A DNA stretch of 64,000 nucleotides. Origin: Heyndrickxia vini. GTDB taxonomy: Bacteria; Bacillota; Bacilli; Bacillales; Bacillaceae_C. This document shows, piece after piece, positions 25,786 through 34,894 of the stretch. Below the pieces are notes generated by a model. That model did not search any database, was not told the origin of the DNA, and saw nothing but the letters and a program-made list of their open reading frames with translations. A program made the position numbers and the translations under genes. Numbering within the stretch: the first letter of the stretch is position 1; the number at the start of each line of letters is the position of its first letter. Where the stretch lies: assembly GCF_016772275.1 (NCBI RefSeq), contig NZ_CP065425.1, positions 858,001 to 922,000 on the forward strand, given 5' to 3'.

Positions 25786-27003
25786 ATGGTAGAGAATATA
25801 TTGGTCAATGGGGGTGAGGGTGTGTCATTGTATGAGCGGTATGAGAGGGTTTTTGCTCATGTGCCGAGGCCGTTTGCTTTTTTAGATATGGATCATTTGG
25901 ATGCGAATATTGCGTATGTCCAGCGATATTTACGAGACAAGAAAATTAGAATTGCCACGAAGTCTGTTCGATCACTAGGGGTATTAAAGTACATTGCAAA
26001 CCATTTTCCAAGTTTCACAGGTTGGATGACCTTTTCGGTAAGCGAAACAGTATTCTTATTGAAAAATGGCTTTGACGACTGCTTGCTCGGTTACCCGACG
26101 GTAGAAACGGAGGAAATTCTGCAGCTGCTTCCATACATGCGTGTCGGTAAAAAAGTCATATTCATGGTCGATTCTCTTGAAACATGGGAAAGGCTACAGC
26201 AAATTGGAAAACAACATGAAATTGTGTTCTCTATTTGTCTAGATATCAACGTTTCTACTAATTTTCCATTTCTATACTTTGGTACAAAACGATCTCCATT
26301 AACCGAAAAAGTAGCATTGAGTGATTTGTTGAAAAAAGGTCTTACCCTTAAGAATACGAGGGTAGTAGGGGTTATGGGGTATGAAGCGCAAATTGCTGGT
26401 GTTGGAGATAGACCGCACGAAAAATGGAAAAGAGGAATAATGCCAACATTGAAAAAAGCATCAACAAAGGAAGTTTCAAAGTGGCGAAAAGCTGCCGTAG
26501 AGATGACTGAACAAATAGCAGGTAAGTTGGAATTTGTTAATGGAGGGGGATCAGGAAGCTTGTTGTGGACAGCCGAACAAGAGGAAGTCACGGAAATAAC
26601 GGTCGGTTCGGCTTTTTATTTTCCAGCATTATTCGATCAACATCACTCCCTCCCACTAAAACCAGCAGCAGGATTCGGACTTCGTGTAACACGGCAACCG
26701 GAACAAAGAATCATCGTCTGTCATGGCGGAGGATACACCGCATCTGGCGCACTAAGTACAGATAAATTCCCTCAAGTCTATCTACCAAAAGGCTTACACT
26801 ATCTTACGAATGAAGGACCAGGGGAGGTTCAGACACCTTTAAAAGCAACAGATCAAATTCCAGCGATCGGTGATACGGTTTATTTCCGCCACGCAAAAGC
26901 CGGAGAACTTTGTGAACGGTTCCAACTATTACACACTTGTCGTGGAGATCAGCTTGAAGGACAATTTCGAACATATCGGGGGGAAGGGGAATGTTTTCTT
27001 TAA
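25786..27003 (+). CDS. PLP-dependent alanine racemase-fold enzyme (amino acid deaminase/aldolase type)
   Basis: The 405-residue protein has the fold-type III PLP barrel of the alanine racemase N-terminal family. Lys59 in IRIATKSVRS is the likely PLP lysine, and VNGGGSGS resembles the phosphate-binding part. The C-terminal beta domain resembles that of D-serine dehydratase and D-threonine aldolase, with VCHGGGYTA a candidate metal site. The reaction cannot be fixed: deaminase, aldolase or dehydratase are all possible. ATG 25786 is used; GTG 25822 behind GGGGGTGAG is an alternative start. Its last 13 bp overlap the next gene, an FAD oxidase, so the two enzymes are translated together and probably share a pathway. 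Confidence 0.75.
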   Translation: MVENILVNGGEGVSLYERYERVFAHVPRPFAFLDMDHLDANIAYVQRYLRDKKIRIATKSVRSLGVLKYIANHFPSFTGWMTFSVSETVFLLKNGFDDCLLGYPTVETEEILQLLPYMRVGKKVIFMVDSLETWERLQQIGKQHEIVFSICLDINVSTNFPFLYFGTKRSPLTEKVALSDLLKKGLTLKNTRVVGVMGYEAQIAGVGDRPHEKWKRGIMPTLKKASTKEVSKWRKAAVEMTEQIAGKLEFVNGGGSGSLLWTAEQEEVTEITVGSAFYFPALFDQHHSLPLKPAAGFGLRVTRQPEQRIIVCHGGGYTASGALSTDKFPQVYLPKGLHYLTNEGPGEVQTPLKATDQIPAIGDTVYFRHAKAGELCERFQLLHTCRGDQLEGQFRTYRGEGECFL

Positions 27004-28316
27004 AAACACTGCAAACAAAGAAGCAATGGTCAAATTGGGCAGAAACGGCACAAGGTTCATTCGAGCAATTTTTCACACCTCACAATACAGAAGAATTACA
27101 ATCCTTAGTGGAAACAGCCTATAAAAATGGAAAGAGAATTCGCGTAATTGGTGCTAGTCACTCATTCAGCCCCATCGCTTTACCGGAAGAAATTTGTATT
27201 AGCTTACACGAAATGCGTGGATTAGATTCGGTTGACGCAGCGAGTGGAGAAGCGACTTTTTGGGGTGGCACCTATCTATACGAAATCGGCCCAATATTAA
27301 AAGAACATGGACTTGCGCTTGAAAATATGGGCGATATTCAGGAACAAACAATTGCAGGAGCAGTTTCAACAGGGACACATGGGACGGGAATCACTCTTGG
27401 TTCGATTTCAAACCAGGTCGCCAGTTGGGAATGGATTGATGGCACAGGCACCTATCATAAACATCGCCGCTTAAACGAAGAGGACCCTTTAGCCAATTCC
27501 TTGCAAGTTTCCCTAGGGCTATTAGGAATTCTTGTAAAAGTTACACTAAAAGTGCTCCCTTTATATAGCTTAAAAGTTACAACCTTTCGTGCAACCATTG
27601 AGGAGGGATTGGCAAATTGGAAAAGCGATCTGTCACATTTCCGTCATCTGGAATGGTTTTGGTTTCCGGGAACAAACCTAATCCAGGTAAAGCAAATGGA
27701 ACTCATTCCACCTGAACCACAGAAAAAATGGGAAAAGACAGTCTCATCCATTAGTAAAACTGTGATCGACAATCAAGCCTATTATGTTTTATCAGAAATT
27801 TGTCGGCGAAATCCGAAACGAACCCAGTGGGTCAGTGAATTCTCAGCAAAGAATATACCGAATCGGACTGAAAAAGGCTATAGCTACGAACTGTTTGCTA
27901 CCCCACGTAAAGTGAAATTTTACGAAACCGAAATCGCAATTCCTATTGAAAGCTTTCCAGAATGCCTAGATGAATTGACGTCTGGATTAAAAGATAATCC
28001 GTTCTTCGTTCATTTTCCAATTGAAATTCGCTTTGTTAAAGGGGAATCAGGATACTTAAATCCCAATCATCAACAAGACTCGGCTTTTTTGGCTTTCCAT
28101 ATGTATAAAGGTATGCCATATAAGCCTTATTTTGAATGGGTTTGGAATGTTATGGAAAAGTACAATGGCCGTCCTCATTGGGGGAAAATGAATCAGCTTA
28201 CGGAAGAAAAAGTACAGGAACTCTATCCTAAATGGGGGAGTTTTCTAGAAGAAAGAGAGCGATATGATTCAAACAGGATGTACGTAAACAAATATTTTAG
28301 AGGTTTAATTAAATAA
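26991..28316 (+). CDS. FAD-linked oxidase, D-arabinono-1,4-lactone/alditol oxidase family
   Basis: The 441-residue protein has an N-terminal PCMH-type FAD-binding domain (about 20-190: RVIGASHSFSPIALPE, then AGAVSTGTHGTGITLGSIS) and a C-terminal aldonolactone oxidase-like domain ending with the HWGKMNQL segment, the typical substrate-side motif of ALO, GULO and alditol oxidases. ATG 26991 lies inside the upstream PLP-enzyme gene, after GGGGGAAGGGGA. The true substrate (lactone, polyol or other hydroxy compound) is not clear. The coupling to a PLP enzyme suggests successive steps. Confidence 0.82.
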   Translation: MFSLKTLQTKKQWSNWAETAQGSFEQFFTPHNTEELQSLVETAYKNGKRIRVIGASHSFSPIALPEEICISLHEMRGLDSVDAASGEATFWGGTYLYEIGPILKEHGLALENMGDIQEQTIAGAVSTGTHGTGITLGSISNQVASWEWIDGTGTYHKHRRLNEEDPLANSLQVSLGLLGILVKVTLKVLPLYSLKVTTFRATIEEGLANWKSDLSHFRHLEWFWFPGTNLIQVKQMELIPPEPQKKWEKTVSSISKTVIDNQAYYVLSEICRRNPKRTQWVSEFSAKNIPNRTEKGYSYELFATPRKVKFYETEIAIPIESFPECLDELTSGLKDNPFFVHFPIEIRFVKGESGYLNPNHQQDSAFLAFHMYKGMPYKPYFEWVWNVMEKYNGRPHWGKMNQLTEEKVQELYPKWGSFLEERERYDSNRMYVNKYFRGLIK

Positions 28317-28320
28317 ATAA

Positions 28321-28347
28321 GTGACAGGCAAGTATTATACCTGTCAC
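28321..28347. terminator. bidirectional hairpin between convergent genes
   Basis: GTGACAGG and CCTGTCAC form an 8-bp stem around an 11-base loop, between the FAD oxidase and MarR stops. The minus-strand side is followed by a T-rich stretch; the plus side is not. Confidence 0.65.
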
Positions 28348-28351
28348 CCGT

Positions 28352-28768
28352 TCAATGATTCAATTTCTCATAAATGCGAAAAAGCTGAGTGAGTTCTTCC
28401 TCAGTCAGTTTATTAAAAAGTTGAGTTCTTAATTGAATCCCAATTTCCTGAGCCTTTTCTAAAATTTTAAGACCTTCATCAGTGATATCTAAATAAAGAA
28501 TTCGTCTATCTTCATCATCTCTTAAACGGATGGAAAGGCCCTTTTTTATCAGCTTTTCAGATAAATGTGTAAGTGATGGGGGAGTTAACCCTAGGTTTTT
28601 GGCAATATCGGAAGGACGGCTTTTCCCGTTTTTTTTCAAATGTCTCAAAACTAAAATATGGGTAATTCCGAGATTTTCGTTAAACATTTGGGTCCATTGA
28701 ATAATAAGGTTATTGGTTACTAAGTCCATTTCATGTAAAAATTCAAAAATGGTTTGATTTTTATTCAT
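28352..28768 (-). CDS. MarR family transcriptional regulator
   Basis: The 138-residue protein has the MarR winged-helix layout: ITHILVLRHLKKNGKSRPSD, recognition region AKNLGLTPPSLTHLSEKLIK, and the wing RLRDDEDRRILYLDITDEG (Asp-Arg-Arg signature). MarR proteins bind DNA as dimers and respond to small ligands or oxidants. It lies on the same strand downstream of two SDR genes, from which it is separated by a terminator; it may control them, but no operator was identified. Confidence 0.88.
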   Translation of the reverse strand: MNKNQTIFEFLHEMDLVTNNLIIQWTQMFNENLGITHILVLRHLKKNGKSRPSDIAKNLGLTPPSLTHLSEKLIKKGLSIRLRDDEDRRILYLDITDEGLKILEKAQEIGIQLRTQLFNKLTEEELTQLFRIYEKLNH

Positions 28769-28807
28769 TGTTAGCCTACTTTCTTTTTAATTACACTTAT
28801 TATAATA

Positions 28808-28840
28808 AGAAAACCTCTTTAATAAAAAGAGGTTTCTTAA
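28808..28840 (-). terminator. terminator after the SDR pair
   Basis: AAACCTCTTT and AAAGAGGTTT form a 10-bp stem with a short loop, followed on the minus strand by a T-rich tail (TTCTTATT). It separates the SDR operon from marR. Confidence 0.8.
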
Positions 28841-28849
28841 AACTTTATA

Positions 28850-29584
28850 TTATTGTGCAGAAAATCCGCCATCAATGACTAATTCCGCGCCTGTAATGTA
28901 GGATGCTTCATCAGAAGCAAGGAATAATACGGCGTTCGCAATGTCTTCAGGTTTTCCTAAGCGTCTTAAAGGTGTAGCTCCTTCTAATTGCTTAAGTAAT
29001 TCCTTAGAAGATTGCAATGCTTGGGTCATCGGTGTTTCAATAATTCCTGGGAATATCGTATTTACACGGATTCCGTGAGAACCAAAGGCAACAGCAGCAG
29101 CTTTAGAAAATGCACGAACAGCACCTTTAGAAGCGGTGTAAGGGTTTAAGCCTTGTCCAATTTGTGCTGTATATGAAGAAATATTAACGATTGCTCCGCT
29201 GTTTTGTTCTTTCATATACGGGAATACATGTTTTAAACCAATATAAGGTCCAAAACCATTGACAGTCATCATTTTTTGCCAATCATCAAAAGTTGTTTCT
29301 TCAAACGGCTTCTCAGAAGAAATACCAGCGTTATTAATAAGAATATCAATCTTACCATATTGATCGTTAACATCTTTCAATAATTTAGCCCAATCTTCTT
29401 CTGAAGAAACATTTAATTTCATACCAGTTACATTATCTATTTGACTAATTTTTTCAAGGGCTGTTTCATTAATATCTGCCGCAATAACTTTTGCGCCTTC
29501 TTGGCTAAATAGTTGAACCATTCGCTCACCCATTCCGGATGCTCCACCAGTTACAATTGCGACTTTATTTTCTAATCTTCCCAT
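28850..29584 (-). CDS. short-chain dehydrogenase/reductase (SDR), FabG-like
   Basis: The 244-residue classical SDR shows the NAD(P)-binding GGASGMGERM (about 12-21), NNAG (about 86-89), the catalytic serine in NISSYTAQ, and YTASKG (Tyr and Lys of YxxxK). The C-terminal YITGAELVIDGG is standard for the 3-oxoacyl-ACP reductase/glucose dehydrogenase branch. The substrate is unknown. CTAGGAGG precedes ATG 29584, and the gene follows the second SDR by 12 bp in one operon. The two are paralogues but not close copies. Confidence 0.88.
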   Translation of the reverse strand: MGRLENKVAIVTGGASGMGERMVQLFSQEGAKVIAADINETALEKISQIDNVTGMKLNVSSEEDWAKLLKDVNDQYGKIDILINNAGISSEKPFEETTFDDWQKMMTVNGFGPYIGLKHVFPYMKEQNSGAIVNISSYTAQIGQGLNPYTASKGAVRAFSKAAAVAFGSHGIRVNTIFPGIIETPMTQALQSSKELLKQLEGATPLRRLGKPEDIANAVLFLASDEASYITGAELVIDGGFSAQ

Positions 29585-29596
29585 TATATATTCCTC

Positions 29597-30346
29597 CTAG
29601 CGTAATTTAATTGAACCGCCATCGACCATGAATGTTTGTCCAGTAATATAATCTGAATCATTACTTGCTAAAAAGACTGCTGTTCTACCAATATCTCCTT
29701 CTGGATCGCCAAGACGACGCAAAGGAATTTTGTTAATCATTGCTTCGTACATTTCAGGATTATTTTCTTTCCAAACTTGAACCCCATGAGTCGCGGCAAT
29801 TGGAGAAATTAAATTAACATTAATATTATCTGGACCCCATTCGTTTGCCGCCACACGAGAAATGGCACGGATTGCTTCTTTTGCAGCTGCATAAGAAGCT
29901 TGTGTATGTTGTCCTTCTAACTCAGCACCGGATGCGAAGTTAATCACTTTACCTTCCGTTTTCTTTAATTCAGGATAACAAGCTTGCATAAAATTAAATG
30001 TTGGATAAAATCCTGTACCGAATGAAAGGTCAAAATGTTCCATTGTTGTCTCAGTAAATGGAAGGTTTTTTGATGCATGTGCATTGTTAACTAAAATATC
30101 AATTCTTCCAAATCGTTCACTAACAGCCTTTACTATTTCAGTTATATTTTCTTTTACCGAAATATCTTTGATGAATACCATACCTTCTGTATATTGATTA
30201 ATTTCAGATAATGTTGCTTTTCCTGCTTCTTCATTAATATCAACGATTGCAATATGTGCACCTTCTTTAGCCATTGCCAGAGAAATTCCTCTACCAATAC
30301 CTGATGCGCCACCAGTGACTATACCGACTTTGCCAGCTAATCTCAT
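29597..30346 (-). CDS. short-chain dehydrogenase/reductase (SDR)
   Basis: The 249-residue classical SDR has GGASGIGRGI (about 12-21), NNAHAS in place of the usual NNAG, the catalytic serine in NFASGAELEG and YAAAKEA (YxxxK). The end is YITGQTFMVDGG. It is the first gene of the two-gene SDR operon; a GAGG stretch lies before ATG 30346. The change NNAG to NNAH is unusual and may affect the cofactor-side loop. Substrate unknown. The pair could perform successive oxidations on one hydroxy compound. Confidence 0.86.
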   Translation of the reverse strand: MRLAGKVGIVTGGASGIGRGISLAMAKEGAHIAIVDINEEAGKATLSEINQYTEGMVFIKDISVKENITEIVKAVSERFGRIDILVNNAHASKNLPFTETTMEHFDLSFGTGFYPTFNFMQACYPELKKTEGKVINFASGAELEGQHTQASYAAAKEAIRAISRVAANEWGPDNINVNLISPIAATHGVQVWKENNPEMYEAMINKIPLRRLGDPEGDIGRTAVFLASNDSDYITGQTFMVDGGSIKLR

Positions 30347-30579
30347 AAATAAAACCTCATTTCTATAAAGTAATTAGATGCCTAAATATTTAATACCTAA
30401 ATAATATCATCATCAGAAATAAAAGACAATCATTTTGAATTGATTGTAAAAGTAATCAAGTTCAAAAACTTAATAATTTATTCATCCGCTTGAAACTATT
30501 CATATAACTAAACGTCTAACGGATAGATAAAATCATTTTGAATATATAGAAGTTATATATAAGTAGAAATTTGTCGATA

Positions 30580-31009
30580 GGAATATATTTCTATGATAAA
30601 GCAACGGATGAACAGGCGATTACACTTTCAATAAATGGAATTGTGGGATAGATTCAGCGATTGAAGTATATGCAAAATCGCCGATCGTAGAAGAAGAGGA
30701 TAGAAAAGAAACACTTGCAGAGGAAGAACCTTCAGTTGAAGTTAGCTTAGTCGCTCAAGCAATTATGGTGGTTTCAGTGAAGGGGAAACGATGGAAGGAT
30801 ATTTGTCATTTTCCTCCGGCAAAGAAGTAGACGGCGTTATTTCCCTTTATCAGAAAAGGAAAAGAGCAGCTGTTTCCAATATTTATAATTCCGGTCAGTC
30901 AGAAGTAATGCATGTTCGATTGAAAAAGGGAAAATATTATGTAAAAGTGAATGATGTATTCGGTAATCCTACGATTACCCCATATACGTTGACACTTACA
31001 AAGAAATAA
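30580..31009 (+). pseudogene. decayed C-terminus of a secreted protein (pre-peptidase C-terminal-like)
   Basis: Homology-like text runs through three frames. YFYDKATDEQAITLSINGIV stops at TAG 30648; DSAIEVYAKSPIVEEEDRKE continues in the next frame; then GGFSEGETMEGYLSFSSGKE runs, after a frameshift near 30768, to KKGKYYVKVNDVFGNPTITP and the stop at 31007. The last part has the beta-strand pattern of pre-peptidase C-terminal (PPC) domains of secreted peptidases. No start codon, signal peptide or catalytic domain remains. The 72-residue open frame at 30791-31009 is therefore a fragment, not a gene. Confidence 0.7.
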
Positions 31010-31011
31010 CC

Positions 31012-31050
31012 AATTAAACAACCTAGCGACTTTCGCTAGGTTGTTTAATT
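31012..31050 (+). terminator. terminator after the decayed gene
   Basis: AATTAAACAACCTAGCGA pairs perfectly with TCGCTAGGTTGTTTAATT around CTT. It is the intact terminator of the former gene, still in place after the pseudogene. Confidence 0.85.
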
Positions 31051-31155
31051 GTCTAAGAATGAAACTTTTTTCAGGTAGACACGTAATAGTATATGAGTTA
31101 AGTTGAATGGATAGTGTATTCTTGCTGTTCAATAGATTACAGATGGAGGATTGGT

Positions 31156-32823
31156 ATGTACTATCTTATTTCATTATTTGCATTAACATTAAACCCATTT
31201 ATATGGAAAAACTATTATAAGATGAAGGCATTTTTATATTTTCAAGGATTACGGTTAATTGCAGGGATTGCCATTACTTTTGTACTCACCTATTTTGGCT
31301 TGATTGACCATACGTGGCAAGCATTTATTAGTTATGGCTTATATATTATCGGCATCTTTTTCATCTTAGATATTCTTTTTATTAAAGTGAAATATGGGGG
31401 ACTGACACCTTTACTTGGATTCGCGTTTATTATTGGCGGCTTATATTTTACCTTTGTTTATCCGATAACAATCACAAATGACAAATACGAATTTGTTAAA
31501 CAAAAGGTAACGGTTGCGAAGAAAGATGTCTCTGCTATTGATGAAAAACATATTCCTGTTGTACCGGAAAAATACGCAAGATATCGCAGTGAAAAACTTA
31601 TTGGTGAACTTAAGCATTCTTCCTATTATGATTTAGGAGAATCAACGATTCAAAAAATCGACAATCATCTTTATTGGGTCACTCCAATTGAATATACAGG
31701 TTTCTTTAAATGGTTAAAAGGAGATAAAGTACCCGGATATATTAAAATGAGTGCAGAAGATGAGCGTGCCGAAGCAGAGCTTGTTAAAGTAAATATGACC
31801 TATGTACCTTCAGCATTTTTTAATAAAGATGTAAAAAGGCATGTACGCTCGATTCATAAAGATATGATTCTATTAGACGTCAGCTTTGAACCGGATGATA
31901 ATGATCATCCATACTATGTTATTCCATATGGGAAATATGAAAAATTCCGTAATATTATTGATGTCAAAGGAATTTATTTAGTTGATCCGGAAACAGGAAG
32001 CACGAAAGACTATCCAATCAATCATTTACCAGACTTTATCGATCATGCTATCCCGACAACCGTAGCCGAAGATTGGAATGAATGGTACGGAAAATATGTT
32101 CATGGATTCTGGAATTCGCTCTTTGCTCAAGAAGATGTTATGGTTCCGACTGAATGGGAGGATATAGATGAAGTGAATGGAGTGTTTAACGAAGATTTGC
32201 AATTACATTGGTTCACTGATTTTACCCGTCCAAAATCGGGGAGCGGTTCGATGGTGAGTTACTCCATATTAAATGCGAGAACAGGGAAGTTTACGTTTTA
32301 TACTGAAGGAAATGGACTATTAAATGGGAAATCAGCTATGAATGTTGCTGAAAAGACATTTAGAGCGAATAAATATGAAGCTGGAACCCCAATACTTTAT
32401 ACAATATATGGGCAATTTACATGGGTAGTTCCGCTAATGGATTCCAATCATGTGTTCCGTCAAATGATGCTTATTAATGCGAAGGATGAAAAGGTTTATA
32501 GCACTGGTGACACGAAGCGTTCCTTATTTGATGATTATAAATATGCCATTGCCACGAAACTTGGGAAGGATGAAACAACACCGACTGATAAGGCATTGTT
32601 AAAGTCACAAAAAGGAATTGTTTCACATGTATATAAGGCAGAAACCGATCGCGGAACAGCTGTGAAATTTATGATTAAAGGCAACGACAAAATTTTTGTT
32701 GTTCAATCAAGCGAATTTCCATACTCAATCTTTATTGAAAAAGGAATGTCTGTTGAGTTTAATTATATTGACACGGAAGAAACGGTTGCATCGATAAATG
32801 GTGAGTTCAAAATAAATGAATAA
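31156..32823 (+). CDS. membrane protein of unknown function
   Basis: ATG 31156 is chosen because GGAGG lies 7 bp upstream; the open frame extends further but without an RBS. The 555-residue product starts with three or four transmembrane segments (about residues 1-110: FALTLNPFIW, LIAGIAITFVLTYF, GLYIIGIFFILDILF, FAFIIGGLYFTFVYP) followed by a soluble region of about 440 residues rich in aromatic residues. That region is probably extracytoplasmic. I do not recognise the family. It is monocistronic, between two terminators. Intact frame, good RBS and codon use like its neighbours indicate a real gene. Confidence 0.7.
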   Translation: MYYLISLFALTLNPFIWKNYYKMKAFLYFQGLRLIAGIAITFVLTYFGLIDHTWQAFISYGLYIIGIFFILDILFIKVKYGGLTPLLGFAFIIGGLYFTFVYPITITNDKYEFVKQKVTVAKKDVSAIDEKHIPVVPEKYARYRSEKLIGELKHSSYYDLGESTIQKIDNHLYWVTPIEYTGFFKWLKGDKVPGYIKMSAEDERAEAELVKVNMTYVPSAFFNKDVKRHVRSIHKDMILLDVSFEPDDNDHPYYVIPYGKYEKFRNIIDVKGIYLVDPETGSTKDYPINHLPDFIDHAIPTTVAEDWNEWYGKYVHGFWNSLFAQEDVMVPTEWEDIDEVNGVFNEDLQLHWFTDFTRPKSGSGSMVSYSILNARTGKFTFYTEGNGLLNGKSAMNVAEKTFRANKYEAGTPILYTIYGQFTWVVPLMDSNHVFRQMMLINAKDEKVYSTGDTKRSLFDDYKYAIATKLGKDETTPTDKALLKSQKGIVSHVYKAETDRGTAVKFMIKGNDKIFVVQSSEFPYSIFIEKGMSVEFNYIDTEETVASINGEFKINE

Positions 32824-32831
32824 AGGATAAG

Positions 32832-32862
32832 AGGACAGCTATCAATCTGCTGTCCTTTTTAC
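32832..32862 (+). terminator. terminator after the membrane protein gene
   Basis: AGGACAGC and GCTGTCCT form an 8-bp stem, followed by TTTTTAC. Confidence 0.88.
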
Positions 32863-32926
32863 TTAATATGAAAATGGAAAGCAGTGTGAAAAGTGGATGA
32901 AATAAATGATTTTAAATGTGTTCGTA

Positions 32927-33031
32927 TTAATTCTTTTTGAAAAATACTTGTTTAGAAAATGTGCAGAAAAGGATGAAAGATAAAGATCCGAGGACTTCCA
33001 TAATAAATAGGGTATTTAATATATTTTCCAT
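32927..33031 (-). CDS. small 34-residue membrane peptide
   Basis: AACGGAGGTG lies 5 bp before ATG 33031, a near-perfect RBS. The frame reads MENILNTLFIMEVLGSLSFI and 14 more residues to KKN and TAA 32927. Residues 4-25 form one hydrophobic helix and the tail is basic (SKQVFFKKN), giving an N-out or membrane-anchored micropeptide topology. TATAAT occurs about 40 bp upstream on the same strand. Small single-span peptides like this are common in Bacilli as regulators or toxins, but no family is recognised. Confidence 0.6.
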   Translation of the reverse strand: MENILNTLFIMEVLGSLSFILFCTFSKQVFFKKN

Positions 33032-33193
33032 GAAAAGCACCTCCGTTAAAATAGGTCTTTCACAATGTATTATAACTAATAATTGCTAAGAAATAATGAA
33101 CGTCATATTAACATTTCTTAAAGGTGTAGCTTTTATTAGTAGAAAAATGCAGACGGATTCGACCGTCTGCGTTACGTATCTATGGGTTAATTA

Positions 33194-34345
33194 TTATTTT
33201 ACAACAACTGGATTCGGCGCAACTGGAACAGGAATTTTCGTATTAAATTGGATTTTACCTATTTGAGTGATGTTTGCGTCGTCAGCACCAGTAAATGTGA
33301 CTGTTTTATAGCCAAAATCGCGTGCCGTAAGAAGTAAACTGTCAATCATCCTAATAAATGTACTATTATTCATAAGCCCAGAGTCTTTCGAAAATTGAAC
33401 GGTCACATGCTTAGTATCCTCTTCGGTTTTCACTTTTTGGATGTCGACACCCCCTGGAATCGGAGCATGTAGTGGTGGATTTGAACTGAAATGCTCACTT
33501 TCCATATTAGTTATTGCTTCAGCCAATGTCTTATACTTTTTCGAAGACGGTGCTAAAAATACCGGATAATCTTGATCATACATGTATTCAAAATAGGCTT
33601 TTTTTCCGGTTGATGCAATAGGAAGGACGGTCTGTTCATTATTCTCTATAATCGCCCCAGGCTTTCCTTCTGTTTGAAATTCAATTTCGGATACATTTTG
33701 ATAGCGGAGGGATTCTTTTACCGATTCGATAAAGGCTCCTCCTCTTGACGAAGTACTTAGCGTACTGTTATCCTGCAAATCAATAATGACTTTCTTTCCG
33801 TTCTTTTCATTTTTTGCAACGGAAAGTTTATTGATATTTACAATATCGGCAGGTTGAAGCCCCCATGTTTCACTAGGTATTTTATCAAGATTTTCTTTAA
33901 ATTCCTGAATAGATGTTTTTTCTTTTTTATCAGTTATGATGCTGATTGGCACGACAATATTTTCGCCTTTAGAAGCAGGTAGTCCAAGTGTAATGAAGTT
34001 CTGATCCTTCTGTACAACAAAACGCTGATCGGTTTCGGAAAATACATTCGGAATTTCAGATGCACTTAAATCCTTCATAGCAACATCCTTTGTTTTACTG
34101 CTTTTTTCTTCTACCGAACTTAGTGATGAAAAATGAAATAAAGATGCCACGATAATAAAGGCAACGGAAACCGTACCAAGGGATGCAACGGTTGGAAAAA
34201 ACCATGATTGATGTTTTTTCTTTTTTACTTTAGGTGCGATGGATTGATAGATCTCTTCCGGTGTCCTGTGGTCTTTTACGACCGGAAGCTGCTTGAGTAG
34301 TTTTTCAATATCGTAAGACTTATCGTTCCAACCGTATTTTTCCAC
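33194..34345 (-). CDS. rsiX: anti-sigma-X factor RsiX
   Basis: The 383-residue protein begins with a cytoplasmic anti-sigma region containing QLPVVKDHRTPEEIY, then one transmembrane segment (about 50-72) and a large extracytoplasmic part with GerMN-like pattern, ending IPVPVAPNPVVVK. That ending closely resembles the tail of B. subtilis RsiX. RsiX holds SigX inactive until an envelope signal is sensed. GTG 34345 is preferred to ATG 34372 because AAAGGAGAGGAG lies just upstream and VEKYGWNDKS then starts the protein. It overlaps the end of sigX by 26 bp, so translation is coupled. Confidence 0.9.
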   Translation of the reverse strand: MEKYGWNDKSYDIEKLLKQLPVVKDHRTPEEIYQSIAPKVKKKKHQSWFFPTVASLGTVSVAFIIVASLFHFSSLSSVEEKSSKTKDVAMKDLSASEIPNVFSETDQRFVVQKDQNFITLGLPASKGENIVVPISIITDKKEKTSIQEFKENLDKIPSETWGLQPADIVNINKLSVAKNEKNGKKVIIDLQDNSTLSTSSRGGAFIESVKESLRYQNVSEIEFQTEGKPGAIIENNEQTVLPIASTGKKAYFEYMYDQDYPVFLAPSSKKYKTLAEAITNMESEHFSSNPPLHAPIPGGVDIQKVKTEEDTKHVTVQFSKDSGLMNNSTFIRMIDSLLLTARDFGYKTVTFTGADDANITQIGKIQFNTKIPVPVAPNPVVVK

Positions 34346-34871
34346 AGTTCTCCTCTCCTTTCTCAATTTCACTTTGCATCAACGATCTAATCGTTTTTAA
34401 AGCGCGATGCTGTGTTGTTTTTACTTTTCCTTCCGACCAACCTAATACAGAAGCCGTTTCCTGAATGGATAGGGATTGGATATATCTTAAAATGAGGACC
34501 AATCGTTGGTCCAGCTTACATTTATCTAAACAACGATACATGATCTGGATAGATTCATTTTGTAGAGCAATATCTTCAGGGAGTGGAGAATGATCACTAA
34601 TTAGGTTTGTTTCACCATCAAAACTATCGGATAACTGATGTTTCCATCGTTTTTGTTTCCGAAAAAAATCAATCGCAACATGCTTGGCAATGGAAAAAAT
34701 CCATGTTTTTTCACTGCTTCTATTCTCAAATTGATGATACGATTTTAAGATACGAATATATACTTCTTGAATTAAATCCTCTGCTTGTTCACGGCTTTTA
34801 ACCATATAAAACAGAAATTGAAATAAATTTTGATGATATTTCTCGTAAATTTCATAAAATTGTTTTTCCAT
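34320..34871 (-). CDS. sigX: ECF RNA polymerase sigma factor SigX
   Basis: The 183-residue sigma factor has region 2 (YEKYHQNLFQFLFYMV ... AEDLIQEVYIRILKSYHQFE ... EKTWIFSIAKHVAIDFFRKQ) and region 4 (QRLVLILRYIQSLSIQETAS ... WSEGKVKTTQHRALKTIR). The wording is very close to B. subtilis SigX, which controls genes modifying cell-surface charge and resistance to cationic peptides. ATG 34871 follows GGGGGG by 5 bp; upstream codons to 34892 lack an RBS. The gene is followed by its overlapping anti-sigma gene. A matching SigX-type promoter precedes it. Confidence 0.93.
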   Translation of the reverse strand: MEKQFYEIYEKYHQNLFQFLFYMVKSREQAEDLIQEVYIRILKSYHQFENRSSEKTWIFSIAKHVAIDFFRKQKRWKHQLSDSFDGETNLISDHSPLPEDIALQNESIQIMYRCLDKCKLDQRLVLILRYIQSLSIQETASVLGWSEGKVKTTQHRALKTIRSLMQSEIEKGEENCGKIRLER

Positions 34872-34894
34872 CACTACCCCCCCTAAATACATTA

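Noticed and set aside
28321-28347. GTGACAGG...CCTGTCAC as another REP family member.
   Set aside because: It shares only the short GACAGG core, lacks the GGTGCC half and the flanks, and sits where a terminator between convergent genes is expected.
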